DNA from: Blasia pusilla
Lineage: Eukaryota > Marchantiophyta > Marchantiopsida > Blasiales
Length of the DNA: 64,000 nt
Direction of reading: 5' to 3'
Assembly: GCA_050084515.1 (NCBI GenBank)
Contig: CM114273.1
Span: 30,504,001-30,568,000 of the forward strand
Shown: positions 22,251 to 33,914 of the stretch, piece by piece
Position numbering within the stretch: the stretch's first letter is position 1
Layout: the number at the start of each line of letters is the position of its first letter
The notes under the pieces: model-generated
Database searches by the model: none
What the model was told of the DNA's origin: nothing
Seen by the model: the letters and a program-made list of their open reading frames with translations, nothing else
Position numbers and translations under genes: made by a program

Positions 22251-25200
22251 CAAAGAGAGAATGAGTGAGTGAGAGAGCTTCATGGGGGAGCTCGTTGGTC
22301 ACTCGCTGGTTTTGCAAGTTGGGGATCATATTTCCCGTTCAGCGGTTCATGGGAGTGCTCATCGGAGTAAGAGCCGCTTACTTGTGATGTTTCCTTTGCC
22401 AAATTTTCATGTGGAAGAGTGGTGCGCGAAAGCGCTGCCCAATTTTTGATAGGGCTTGAATATGGGGGCAGGTTGCCCCATGCCGGTGCTCTCAAGAGCA
22501 CCATGTAGCTTGCTGATTTGTATTTTCATAGGTTTTACATTTTCGTTGGGAGAAATCAATGCGGGAGCGCTGTTAGATTTTGTGTAGGAGAAAGAGACAT
22601 TGTGCTTTACGACAGTCCCCGTCAGTTTTTACTTGAATGTCCGATTTAAAATTATTTTGGACGTTATCGTAGATCGTGAAGCTTTGCACGTTGTGCAATA
22701 AATTGTGTGCAATTTGGAGTTGCGAGCAAAAAGTTATGGTCAATCTTGCAAAATTGCCAGTGCTAGGCAATTTTTAGGGTTAAATTGTTCAAACCCCTAA
22801 ACCAGCCGCCACGCCGCCGCCGGCCGTCCCCGTCATAGTCACCTTCAACGGTCCGCTATTGATGGTCAACCATTATCTTTGATGTTCAAACGTCACCATC
22901 AACCTTCACCGTCAATGGTCCATCGTCGGCTGCCGCCGCCGCCTAGCGTTGCTCAGAGCCGCGTTCGTCCGTTCTCCATCCTTTGGTTGCCATTTTCGCC
23001 ATTATGGAGTGGAGGATCTTCCACGACCACCATTGATTCTCTCACTTGCACTGCCACTACGTACATTGGTTTGGCTGCCATCTCTATCAACCAGTGATGG
23101 CATGTGACCCCGGGTTATGGTGTTTGAGTTTTCATTTCATGCTGCTATGTTGTAATTAGTAGCCGCTCGACGACGATCGAGTATCATGCCATGACGAAAC
23201 TGCGATGACGGTGGCAGCCAAACCAAAGTACGTGGTGGCGGCGCAAGTCAGAGAATCAACGGTGGTCGTGGAAGACCCTCCACTCCGTAATGGCGACAAT
23301 GACAACCAAACGGTGGACAACAGACAAACACGGCTCTGAGTAGCGCTAGGCGGCGGCAGCGGCCGACGGCGCATCGTCGAAGGTCAACGGTCAACTATCA
23401 CCATCAACGGTCGACCGTCACCATCAATAGTCCACCGTCGCCGTTGCCGCCACCTAGCACTGCTCAGAGCCGTGTTCGTCCGTTGTCCACCCTTTGGTTG
23501 CCATTGCCGCCATTACGGAGTGGAGGGTCTTCCACAACCATTGTTGATTCTCTGACTTGCGCCGCCACCACATACTTTGGTTTGGCCGCCACCGTCATCG
23601 TAGTTTCATCATCAACAAGTGATGGCAGGTGATCCCGGGTTATGGTGTTTGAGTTTTCATTTCATGCTGCTATATTGTGAATGGTAGCCCCTCGACGACG
23701 ATCGAGTACCGTGTCGTGACGCCCGTAGCTGCAACGGGCCGCCGATTACTGCGCTGTGTCGGTCGTGGCCGCACCATACCATCTCGATTGCGGAGCCGCT
23801 CCTTCACTAAGGAGCAGAGGGTGTGAATTTTTGATTCAGGAGGGAATGCTGCCGAGTGCCGCACCCCATTCCCGAGTGCCGTGCCGTTTGTAGCTGTGGT
23901 ATGCACCTTTCTTAAGTTGTAGAGATTTTTGACGATTTTGGATACCTTTCGGCAGTAATTCCCTTGGTTGGGAGTATTCCACTTAGATTTAGGAGTAGTG
24001 AATGCATATTAGGAAATAGGAATGGATTGGAATCCCTTAGAAATTAGGAATGTTCAGTTATTGGCCAAATTCAATCGTTAGGACTTAATTCTGATTTCGA
24101 GACATCACAAGTTTGCGAGATCGCGAGTTTGCCAAACCGCCATTTCACCTTTCCACAAGATCACCCTTTTGACGGTTACGTGGCGGTTTCCAGTGAAGAT
24201 CTTGGTCCGGTTAGTACTGTAGGAGTCAGACAGTTAGTAGCTTTAGGAAGCAGTTAAGCAGAATTTTAGTTAGGATTGTAGGCTCTCGACCCCTTGAACC
24301 CTGGGCAGGGAATCGACTGATGGTCTTTTTTCCATTTTATCATAGTCGAATACATCCTGGGGAGAATTGCTCTTATGATAGAAGGCTCTCGCCCTCGGAG
24401 ATTGGCTATTGAGGAGTGGAATTGGCCCATTTCATAGAATCAACAATGTTTGCTCTTCTTGGAATGAAGAATTATTCCTCTTTGTAACCCGGAATCAGTC
24501 TCACTTGTTGTTGATGGCTTTGAGGATGGAGTTAGAGGCATGCAGCAATAACTTCAATTAGAAGTAAAGAGTCAACGTATTAATTGAGAATCATTTCTCC
24601 ACTTATCTCTGTTTCGAATGAGTTTGGCACAGGGAGATCATATGTCTCACCGCAGTCTCTTTTTCCTGTGTGGAATGCTTGTGTTAATACAATGTCTCTG
24701 GAATTTGATATTCCCTTTGATTTAATTCTGTTTTAGGAGGATTTCACCTCCTTATAGTTAAAACCCTGTTCAGTTGTACATGTTAAACACTCAGTTTGGT
24801 GAAACTGTTAAATCCACCTTATGCTTTGTTGATGCATAGACTACACAAAATCAACTCAAAACCTTTAAATGTGATTTCTAGTCCAGATCCTATTCTTGAA
24901 GGGAACGAATTCAGATCAATTTATGCTTATTGTTGAACTATTGATAGAAGTCCTCTACTAGAGTAGCCGTTCTGTGCCGCCAGTGCCGCACCGGACCGCT
25001 GGACCTGCACCACACATCGAGGAGGTTTGAGCAGCGTCAGTAGAGAGGAGTATGACTTGCTGATTGGAGGAGTTGTCTTCACGACTGAGTTAGGGTCGAG
25101 ATTTGCACTTGCCAAGGAGCGACATCGACATTATTATCACGTTACCCATTCAGGTCTCTTACCCTGCACGTGTGAGGGATTTCCGGATATTGGGAAGTTA

Positions 25201-25464
25201 TTTGGGATATTGGGTTTTGTGTTGATACTAGGAGCATTGATGATGTATGGGTTTAGGGGGCATAGACCTGTGTGGGATGTCCAAAGTTGAGGATGTTTTG
25301 TCGATGAGACGATAGATTGGTTGATTTGCCGCACCACGCTGCTTGTTGCCGCACCGCTCACGTCTGAGTAAGAGATTGTAGATTGAGTGCCACATGTTTA
25401 GTTTGAGTGATTGAGGGATTACTTGCAAGATTGAGAGTAATCGTGTAAGAGGAGAACGAGGGCC
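22251..25464 (+). other. Non-coding leader of E2, with fold-back triplication
   Basis: This is the counterpart of the 1.4-1.6-kb leaders of E1 and E3, lengthened by a nested LTR and by rearrangement. A segment of about 200 bp occurs three times: plus at about 22940-23155, inverted at about 23160-23395 and plus at about 23440-23690. E1 and E3 have it once. The transcript would fold into a long hairpin. GACGGT/CCGTCA-rich words surround it. No primer site of the initiator-Met type follows A1. Confidence 0.7.
23895..24962 (+). mobile_element. Nested solo-LTR-like insertion in the E2 leader
   Basis: 1068 bp starting TGTGGTATGC and ending CTACTAGA, flanked by GTAGC at 23890-23894 and 24963-24967. 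E3 has the uninterrupted sequence (GTTTGTAGTCGTTCTG on the minus strand near 62940), giving an empty-site comparison. There are no coding motifs. Size, TG start and 5-bp duplication fit a solo LTR; the CA end is mutated. Confidence 0.8.
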
Positions 25465-27800
25465 ATCACGGCGTCCTTTCAGGATTTTGAGAGGCGATGT
25501 CGTGTGGCTACTCTCCTTGAACGTTAATCTTGTTTGTTGCGGAAGCGTGCGTTCAGTAGGTCATGCTCTCAACACTGATGTGCATCCAAACACGCACTTT
25601 GGTTAGTCGGGTCTTGGATCAATCAGCGGGATCACTTTCCGAGTTCTCGTCTTGGACTCTCATCAAGCTCAACCTTCCTAGTTTCGCAGTTTACAACACG
25701 GGCAAATCTCGAAAGACTTGGGATAAACTTTCTGGTCAGTTCAGGAACCTGAAACGGCGTTTCGTGCCTAGTGGTTCCAACTGTCCGATGGACATCCAAT
25801 GAGTTCCTCACCAAGACTCGCACGAAGTGAATCTCGGGTTGGAATCCAAGTGTGGCGTACAAAGTCCACTCCCTTGGATCAGGTTTGGGTTTCGAGTTCC
25901 CGCGCCAAACTCCCGTTCCATCCCGTGCCTCTGAAACGCCGTTTGGCGCCCAAAGTGGGGATTCATTTCCTGAGACATCTCGGAGAGGGTCCTCCCTTAC
26001 TAGAACTTTTGGGGATCTCCGGGGGCCTACTTTTAGGGAAAGACACCCGGGCCTCTCCAATTTGCCCTCAACCCGATTGCTCTCTCAATCGTTTTCGGCC
26101 AATATCTCAGCCTGTGCTTATGCGTTTTCTAAGATCTTTAGTGCGTCGGAAGCGTCTCAAGATCAGCTTTCCAACGCGCCCTTATTTGTTCCAAACGCAT
26201 GTTTGAGCTCAACGTTATGGTCCTAAACACAGTCAGATTCTCCCAAACGCTAGTCGTGTTCCAAACTGGTTCTCACCTCTTTGGCAACCAACCTCCCAAG
26301 ACTCAACTCATCTCAAGTCTTGGATCGCGTTTGGTCTAGGTTTCCTGGTCGCGATCACTAACGCATGAAGCGCACAACTCTGTTCCGCGTTTCGTCTCTT
26401 AGACTTTTCCAAGAGACTTATCCAAACGCCTCTCCAAAGCGCAAACCTTGCAGCGTGAGTTCCTTTGAGTTCTGATGTTTCGCTTGGCGCCTATTTGGTG
26501 TTGTTTGGTTATGAGGGTCGCGATAGGCGAGGTAGTGGACCTGAGAGTAACTCTGAAGGGTTTACCTGGAGTGGTGCGAGGTTTCAAGGGTCTCCATATG
26601 AGAGACCACCTTGATCTCCTTTTGTGTCATCTTCAGACGAGGGGGAGCATGTAGAGGAGTGTGTTAGTGATCCACCATACACATTGAGTGGTCCTACCAT
26701 TTGGGCGTACGAGATGGACGACCGGAGTAGAGGACCGCATAGGTTTCCGGGTGCTGTAGGCACCATAGAGCTACACGACTTCATTGCAAAGTTTAGGAGT
26801 TGGTGTAACTCACAGCGGGCTAGGAACTCTAGAGAGTTCAACCCGTTTACAGCATGGAACGGTATGTTCGAGCTTTTAGAGGGGGCGCCCATGGACGATT
26901 ACCATGAGTTCTCCCACAGATATGCCTAGGAGATTGAGGCATGGCAACTCCACTATGACCCACACTATGTGTCATGGACGGAGCCGTTTCCAGATGAGGA
27001 GGAAGAGTCAGGAGAGGCTAGTTCCTCTTCCACTAGTGATGTTTTAGGAGGGGTCACTCGCACTGGAGCAGTTGCGCCATCTAGTCGGGTTCGTCCCAGG
27101 TTCAATCCCGTGGTTGAGTTCTTTGTTGAGTTGAGGGCGAGCTACCAGGGGGTACGGACGGAGAAGTTGCGGAGCATCCACAACTTTCAAAGGCGCCCGA
27201 GTGAGAGTTTGCGTGAGGCTTACACTCGCTTGCGCCGGTTGATCAACGTGACTTAGGGGGTGATAGAGGCTCAGGCTATCCAATCATGGTAAGCGATGTT
27301 GGACCGGACCCTGCGGACACAAGTGCGGGAGGGGATGCTTCTTATGAATACCTTCCCTACATTGAGAGATTTTTTTAGGACCGTCGAGAACATTGAGCGC
27401 AACATGGCGGAGGAGAGCGTAGCCACCACAGCTTCTGTGCGAGAGCAATCACGATTGTTTGCACCACCTATGCAGCAAAGTGGACTCCGAGATAGGTCGA
27501 CTGTGGCACCACGAGCTCAAGGAGGATATCAGGAGGCCGTGCCATAGAGTCATGTGCCTTCATATGCGGCTCAATAGCAGCCGTCTACGATTACTTATTG
27601 GTCATGTGGTAGAGCCCATCATCAGCATGATTGCACTCGTCAAGGTCATGGACGTGTGCCTCAGCATGGAGGAGGAGATGGTGCTGCACCAAGAGGTTAT
27701 CAGTGTGACTATTGTCAGAGGTATGGTCATACACGCACCAGGTGTTTCAGTTTACACCCTGATTTACGTCCGGATCGAGGGCCAGAGAGGGCACCAGACC
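25465..27800 (+). pseudogene. gag: Decayed gag of E2, interrupted by a nested LTR
   Basis: A short N-terminus before 25498 (FQDFERR) continues after 26530. The acidic/Ser region and the Gag core follow (AVGTIELHDFIAKFRSWCNS, PRFNPVVEFFVELRASYQGV, RRPSESLREAYTRLRRLINV, TVENIERNMAEESVA). An intact CCHC zinc knuckle lies at about 27690-27735 (CDYCQRYGHTRTRC). In-frame stops occur near 26928 and 27254. Gag normally packages the element RNA. Confidence 0.8.
25498..26525 (+). mobile_element. Nested solo-LTR-like insertion in E2 gag
   Basis: 1028 bp starting TGTCGTGTGG and ending GGGTCGCGATA, flanked by GGCGA at 25493-25497 and 26526-26530. E1 and E3 read straight through this point (ERRGSGPES in E1). 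The ends TGTCG/CGATA are near-inverted. A related old copy lies at 6130-6425. It interrupts gag about ten codons from its start. Confidence 0.85.
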
Positions 27801-28139
27801 AAGTAGCCGGTCCGGGTGGGTCTAGAGATTGTGCACCAGATGGTCCCGTTGGGGGACAAGGAGCTGGAGTTTCCCAACATGATGGTGGAGCTGCCCGTGG
27901 AGGAGGTAGAGTCCCACCACCTAGACACGTCAAAGGAGACGTCGGGCATGAGGCTAGGATGGCTGCTCAGATACATCAGCTACATGAGCAGATTGCCGCT
28001 ATGGCATTGAGATTACCCGATGCCGGATCTGTGGCATCCACATCATATGGAGCAGCCAGAGATATGGAGGATCCTAGTTGGATGTGTGGGATTTCCCTGA
28101 CGGAGGCCGCCGCAGTTGTCACATGTGGAGCAGCCATAG

Positions 28140-29150
28140 AGTTGGATCCATAGCAAGGTGAAGCCAGGAAACATATTAGATTTCCTCAGACTTTCACGTT
28201 GTCCGATACGATGAGGACCCCATCATTGGGTCGTGATCAGAGTTCCTGGAGAGTTGGTGATATTGTTGGTGTGCAGGCATGGAGGGCAATGGGAGAAGCA
28301 AGTACGATGACTCCTATTGTTGATGCTCATGAGGGGCATGTGTCGAGCACGTTATTGGGGGCGGCCACTGTTGTGTACCGTGCTCCTTTATTTTTTTGCT
28401 TTCGTTGTTATGACGTTGGGAGGTACGCCCGCCGAGGTTTTTTGGATGGCCACTACGCTATGTGAGCGTGGAGTTAGAGTTTCTACATCACGTTCAGAGG
28501 TGATTACACAGGAGGTGATGGACCTGCCCTTGGAGCGGATGCTCGGGCCGTCCACATCAGATTCATGGCAGGCTGCGGCTGCTAGAATGGTGGAGATGCC
28601 CATTAGACCCGCGATAGAGCGTGCCATGGTTTCTCCTAGTGGTGTGTTGCTGGATAACCAAGGAGAGGTCTTCCAATTGGTGAGTCCCGGAGGTAGAGCT
28701 TTTAGTCTACAGCGCGTCTTGTTGGATTCAGGAATGCAACCCCTGATGTTGAGGAAAGCGTCATTCAGAGGATTGGGCTTGACGAGAGCCGATGTGGAGC
28801 GTTTTCCATTCCGCATACAAACATCCTTGGATGGAGCAAGTACCACACAATATATCACCCGATAGGAGGTCATGGTGAGGATTCGCCGCAGACATCCTAC
28901 AGATGAGTCTGTGTTGCGAGCCAAGGCGATAGTGACTGATGCAGAGTCCTACGACGTCTTGGTTGGTGGAGCAGTGTTATATCCGATGGGTTTTTCCCTG
29001 GATTACTGGGAGGAGTCAGCATCCTACAGACCAGGATGGCAATCAGGTGATGGGTGCCTTAGCTCATTACCCATTCAATTCACAGGTGCAGTGATCGAGC
29101 GACGCCCAGGAGAGATGACGGCCTTAGCAGTATTTAGCAATGCCATCACT
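28140..29150 (+). pseudogene. Protease region of E2
   Basis: After a linker (MTLGGTPAEVFWMATTLCER) come the two halves of an aspartic protease: LLDSGMQPLMLRKASFRGLG near 28720-28780, and YDVLVGGAVLYPMGFSLDYW near 28948-29008 after a TAG at 28863. The catalytic D-S-G is present. The protease would release Gag, enzymes and presumably the methyltransferase from the polyprotein. The stop and substitutions indicate inactivity. Confidence 0.75.
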
Positions 29151-29387
29151 TGACCTAGTGATTTGATTAAGGGACATGTCCATGCAGAGGATACTCCCGT
29201 TCCTAACATTTCTATGCAGAGGAGTGTCATGGGAGCCGCATCAGTCCGTGGAGGAGAGGTGTGGCTTTGGGGCTTGACTAAGGAGCTTTGACGCTTAGCC
29301 ACTGAGCATGTGCAAACCGCGTAGACCAAGACGTTTGCACCAAAGTGTGACGGGTCAGAGGAACCCCAAGTAGGCAGGAGTGCTGCT

Positions 29388-30450
29388 ATGACCCCTTTGG
29401 ACACCACCCCGATTGTGTGGTGCATCCGAGAGAAGGATATTCGGGTGTTGGATCTCTTTGGAGGGATCAGCACTAGGTTAGTTGTTGTTTTGCACGCTGG
29501 AGTGCACGTGCAGCGATGTTTGTATGTGGAGATTGATGACGTTATCATGCGCGCTTCACGTCACCATGTGACGCTGTTATGCCTCCATTTCCCCAACTTG
29601 TTGTCTGCGTCCGCCATTCAGGGTTACCAGAGTTCCCTACCGAGGGACATTTCATTGTTGGGGGCTTAGGACTTGGAGCGCGTAGGGACTATAGACTTGG
29701 TCATTGCTGGTTGGCCGTGTCAGGGCCAATCGAGTGTTGGATGAGGTAGCGGGTTAGCTGACACTCGATCCATGTTGTTTTGGGAGATGATCCGGATTGT
29801 GCGACATTTATATGAGCATCGTTCTCCAACATACATTTTGAAGAATGTGCCAATTTTGGGCGATTCAAGGTCCCGCGTGGTGACGAGTGCATATCATGTG
29901 CGCGCATGGATCGGCCCGATAGTGTTGTTAGATGCGGCGAGTGTGGGTTCACGAGCACATCACCCGCGTCTTTGGTGGACCAACTTGGTACCACATGAGG
30001 TGTTACGGAGGGCATATGCGAGAGTGGTGCACCCCTCCGATTTGCTGGTGGATTCTATATTGGATTCGGGCCGTCGATCACAGGCAGTGGGGTAGATTAT
30101 CGACCGCTGTTGATTGTGGTCAATGGGATTGGCAGGCCATGGACAGGCCTTCCCACATTGGTGAATTTTCCCACTTCCTATGCATTCAAGGAGGCCGGAC
30201 CTGGCTTGGTTTGGGATGACGAGGTACAGAGTTTGGTGGAGACTAACGCCGATGAGCGAGAGCGAGAGCGAGCGATGGGATTCCCCATAGGAGTGATGGT
30301 AGTACCTTCACTATCACAGGCATCACAACGTCATGTCTTGGTTCAGGCAATGGACCTGAACTACTTGACATGGATTTTCAACTTAGGAGTAGCTGAGCAG
30401 CCTTGTTTGAGGACGCGACATATCACAGCTGTTGCGTTGGTGAGCCCCAT
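29388..30450 (+). pseudogene. DNMT3-like C5 cytosine methyltransferase domain in E2
   Basis: Motifs appear in canonical order. Motif I is VLDLFGGIST (29444), the SAM-binding loop. Motif IV is TIDLVIAGWPCQGQSS (about 29690-29735) with the catalytic Cys in PCQ. Motif VI is YILKNVPIL (29841), where the usual catalytic Glu of ENV is Lys. Motif VIII is AHHPRLWWTNL (about 29955), resembling DNMT3 AHRARYFWGNL. Motif X is RERAMGFP (about 30262), then VLVQAMDLNYLTWIF, matching the DNMT3 C-terminus in layout. Stops lie near 29667 and 29739. It sits between protease and reverse transcriptase. If once active it could have methylated element DNA; that role is inference. This copy is dead. Confidence 0.85.
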
Positions 30451-30689
30451 GCATACCGAGGCGGTTGAGGCAGCGGTTGGGGGCGAGACCCGAGGAGATC
30501 AACACACCAGGGGTGATCAGGAGAGACACCCTTGGACTTCTTGCGATTTTTTACACGTATGCCAAGAGATGATAGCCACAACATCGAGTGTGGTTCCGGG
30601 TACTGCACGTGGAGATGAGAGTTGTATTGTCCGAGGCGCGGTTGCAGTATAGCAAGCACTGACACTCGCGCCGGAGAGTCCTACTATAG

Positions 30690-31645
30690 TCACAATGGAG
30701 ACTTGGAAGCCAAGTATGGGCCCTAAGTTGACAAGAGGAGAGCGGCGCCGGATACACCAGTTCCTTAGGAGTTATAGGGGATGTTTTGCATTTAGTATGC
30801 ATGATTTGGGTACGCTAAAGGGTCCAAGGATCCGCATTGAGTTGTCGAGTGACACGCCGATCTTCCAATGACCCTACAAGTACAATGACATGGAGAGGGC
30901 TTTGATTCACAGTATGAGTCACGACTTGGTTTGAGCGGGACTAGTTTAGATGTCGCATGGAGAGTATGCATCTTCCAGTGTCATGCACGCCAAGAAGGAT
31001 GTGCATGGCAACTGGACGGATAGGCGGATGTGTGGAGATTACCGACCTATCAATCGGCAGACAAAGTCTGATAGGTATGCCATGCCCATCCCTGAGGAGA
31101 TCTTCGATGCGATTGGGCATGCAAAGGTCTTCACTTCATTGGATTTGCGAGTCAGATACCATCAGCTGCCTATCAGATTGGAGGACACTCAGAAGATGGC
31201 ATTTTGGGGCATCGATCCTCACGGGAAGGATTGTTTGTACTAGTGGCGGTTCTTACCATTCGAGTTAAAGAATGCCCCGGCTGAGTTTCAAAGGGTCATG
31301 GATAGGATCTTGGGAGGTCTGGATTTTGCTAGGTGTTATATTGATGACATAGTAGTCTTTAGCGCCACGGTTGAGGAGCATGAGCGACATCTAGAGGAGG
31401 TGTTCCGACGATTGCAGTTACATGGGCTGAAGCTACATCCAGGCAAAGTACTCAATCTTCTATGGCCAGATTGAGTACTTGGGTCATACGATATATCCAG
31501 GGGGCCTTGGTGTGCAACAGACGAAGGTAGAGGCTATTTCAGGCATTCCACGCCCTACAGATGTGAGTCGAGTTCATGCATTCATGGGATTGGCGAACTT
31601 TTATTGACAGTACGTCAAGGGTTTCAGTTGGATTGCGAAGCCGCT
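30690..31645 (+). pseudogene. pol: Reverse transcriptase of E2
   Basis: A Ty3/gypsy RT with KKDVHGNWTDRRMCGDYRPI (motif 1-2 region, near 31000), FTSLDLRVRYHQLPI (motif A), LPFELKNAPAEFQRVMDRIL (motif B) and the active site YIDDIVVF near 31338 with both Asp residues. Stops near 30870, 30934 and 31242 and a frameshift near 31445 break it. It would copy element RNA into DNA. Confidence 0.9.
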
Positions 31646-32506
31646 AACCTTGATGACCAAGGTGGATCAAGAGTGGCACTGGGAGGATGAGCAAGAGATA
31701 GAATTTCAGATGCTCAAGGTCATATTGACGTTCGTGCCCATATTGAGGAGAGCGATCAGGGGGCGTCCTTTCCAATTGCATATCAATTGGAGCATGTTGG
31801 TGCTAGGAGCCGTGCTCACCCAGCATAATGATGATGGTAGAGAGTTCGTGGTGGCTTATGCTAGTCGCTTGAACAATGTTGCAGAGGCAAAGTATAGCTT
31901 GTATGAGGATGAGTGTTTGGCTACTGTGTGGGCTGTCGCACATTTCAGATGTTATATATTCGGAAATCCCTTTACCATCATTCCTGATCATCAGCCACTT
32001 AAGTGGTTGATGGAGTCCGACAAGCTTACAGGAAAGCTTGCGAGGTGGGCTCTTTTGTTGCAGGAATATGACTTCCAGGTGGTGCATAGACCTGGGACGC
32101 CCAACCAGGATGTAGATGGTTTGAGCCATAGCCCATGTCCGAGTCAGCGAGATGCGATTGGATCTCGTTGGCATGGTGAGAGTAATGAGGAGTTGGTGCC
32201 AGCATGGCATGCGTCAGCCTATTTGGGCTTGTTGGCTATGGAGAGCCAGATTGCTGAGACTTCAATGGCGAGATCTAATGGAGAGTCCTTAGATCCAGAG
32301 GCCGGTGAGGAGATGATAGGTGGCCGAGACATTCGCGACGATGGAGTGGTCTTGGAGTACCTGCGTATTGGCAGCGTAGCGAGCCCAATGGGTGCTAGAG
32401 AGCGGGATGGGATCCTACAACGAGCCAAACAGTTCCGGTGGGAGGGCACAAATATGTTGCGAGTATGGGAGGATGGTAGAGTGCGTGTAGTGCCTCGTCC
32501 TTTGTA
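31646..32506 (+). pseudogene. pol: RNase H and connector of E2 pol
   Basis: An open frame of 285 residues. It has the RT_RNaseH signature (GAVLTQHNDDGREFVVAYAS, then YEDECLATVWAVAHFRCYIF, then DHQPLKWLM) and the KLARWALLLQEYDFQVVHRP segment that ends the RNase H fold in gypsy elements. It then runs into the connector before integrase and stops at 32505. Confidence 0.85.
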
Positions 32507-32509
32507 GAG

Positions 32510-33480
32510 AGCACGTTTGGTGCGTCATGCCCACAAGGAGTTGGGTCATTTTGGAGTGAATTGCATATACAGCTTGCTCCATATTCAATATTGGTGTCCA
32601 GGCATGCAGACTGACGTTCATCAGTTTATTGCCAGATGCATGGTGTGTGATCGAGTCTGAGCATTGTTCAATGCTCCCACTCCACAGTTGCATCCACTTC
32701 TGATCATGGGTTTAGGTTATAGATGGAGTTTGGATTTTTCATGACCTTTTCCTTTGACGGAGCGCCATAGTCGTTATATGTTGGTGATGGTTAAGCACTT
32801 CTTAAAGTGGATAGAGTTGGTTATATTTCCTGACAAAGCGAGTGAGGGAGTAGCATATGCCTTCCTAGATTGAGTGCTGAGTCATTACGGTGCACCTGCT
32901 GAGGTGTTGACAGACCAAGGTATAGAGTTCTACAGGGAGTTTCAAGCCTTGTGTGATCAGGCACTAGTCGACCACCGCACTACTTCACGAGATCATCCTC
33001 AGGCGGATGGACTAGCGGAGCGGGTTGTGCAGACGGTGAAGAGAGGACTACTCAAGAATGGCTTGCAGAGAGGTCATCTAGGAGATTGGGACCTTCAGTT
33101 TCCGTGGTTGGTAATGGGATACAGATTCAGCAGGCAAGCATCCTTATCGTCTTTCTCATTGTACTTGTTGCTTTATGGCCGAGACCCAGATTTACCTACG
33201 GCCATTTGTCGAGATACTGGTGAGGTGTTGAACCTTGATGACCCCAATGTATGGATGCAAGCATGTTCTCAGAGGGCTGAGTTATTTCGGAGAGTGATGC
33301 CCATGGCGTTTGAGAACTTGGCGATTGCGCAACATCGCGATACGTTGAGGTATGCGACTATTCGGGGAGGTGGTTATCGATCTACTATCTGGAGGTTTCA
33401 TCAGGGAGATTATGTCTACTTGCAGTAGACAACACCCACGACGTTGGATGTGACTGCATGGCGCACCATCTTGAGAGTGC
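32510..33480 (+). pseudogene. pol: Integrase of E2 (H2C2 zinc domain and DDE core)
   Basis: H-K-ELGHFGVN...RCMVCDRV forms the HHCC zinc domain (about 32528-32655). The core carries the three acidic residues: LDFS (about 32730), LTDQG (about 32905) and HPQADGLAERVVQT (about 32996). The C-terminal part includes FHQGDYVYL and, frame-shifted, LLEGRDGMVWKDHVRNC. Stops at 32658, 32742 and 32871 inactivate it. Its presence matters because the termini resemble those of tyrosine-recombinase elements, which lack this enzyme. Confidence 0.88.
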
Positions 33481-33594
33481 TTGAGGTTTTACCATCTTAT
33501 TGGAGGGTCGCGATGGTATGGTTTGGAAGGACCATGTGCGTAACTGTGTGCCATGTCATCTTCCAAACATTGACGGTACTGTTGATCCGAGCTT

Positions 33595-33760
33595 AGGAAT
33601 AGTTATTGCATGTTTGCGGTGTATGTTGTGTGGTTCCGCCCGTGGTGCAGCCACTATGCTAGTCTGTGATGGGTGTTCGAGAGGATGGCATATGGCATGT
33701 TTGACGCCACCTCTCACTAGGGTTCCTCAAGGACGATGGATGTGTCCCAGATGTAAATAG
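33595..33760 (+). pseudogene. PHD finger, copy 1, at the C-terminus of E2 pol
   Basis: Continues in frame from the integrase tail (RNCVPCHLPNIDGTVD). The pattern is CMLC...CDGC...WHMAC...CPRC with Trp before the final Cys pair, a C4HC3 PHD zinc finger of about 50 residues ending in a stop. PHD fingers typically read histone H3 tails. By analogy with chromodomains in chromoviruses it could steer integration; that is inference. The zinc ligands are intact. Confidence 0.88.
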
Positions 33761-33914
33761 AGTAGGTAGTTCTACATTCCACCTTGTGTCTGTGATATGG
33801 ATGACAAGAAGGCAACTAACGATGGGGCCACATGAGCACCCGACCTTCTTGCTTTTAGCGTCCAAGAGATGTATGTCATGGTAGGTTGGGATAGATGGCT
33901 ATCTATAGTTAAAG

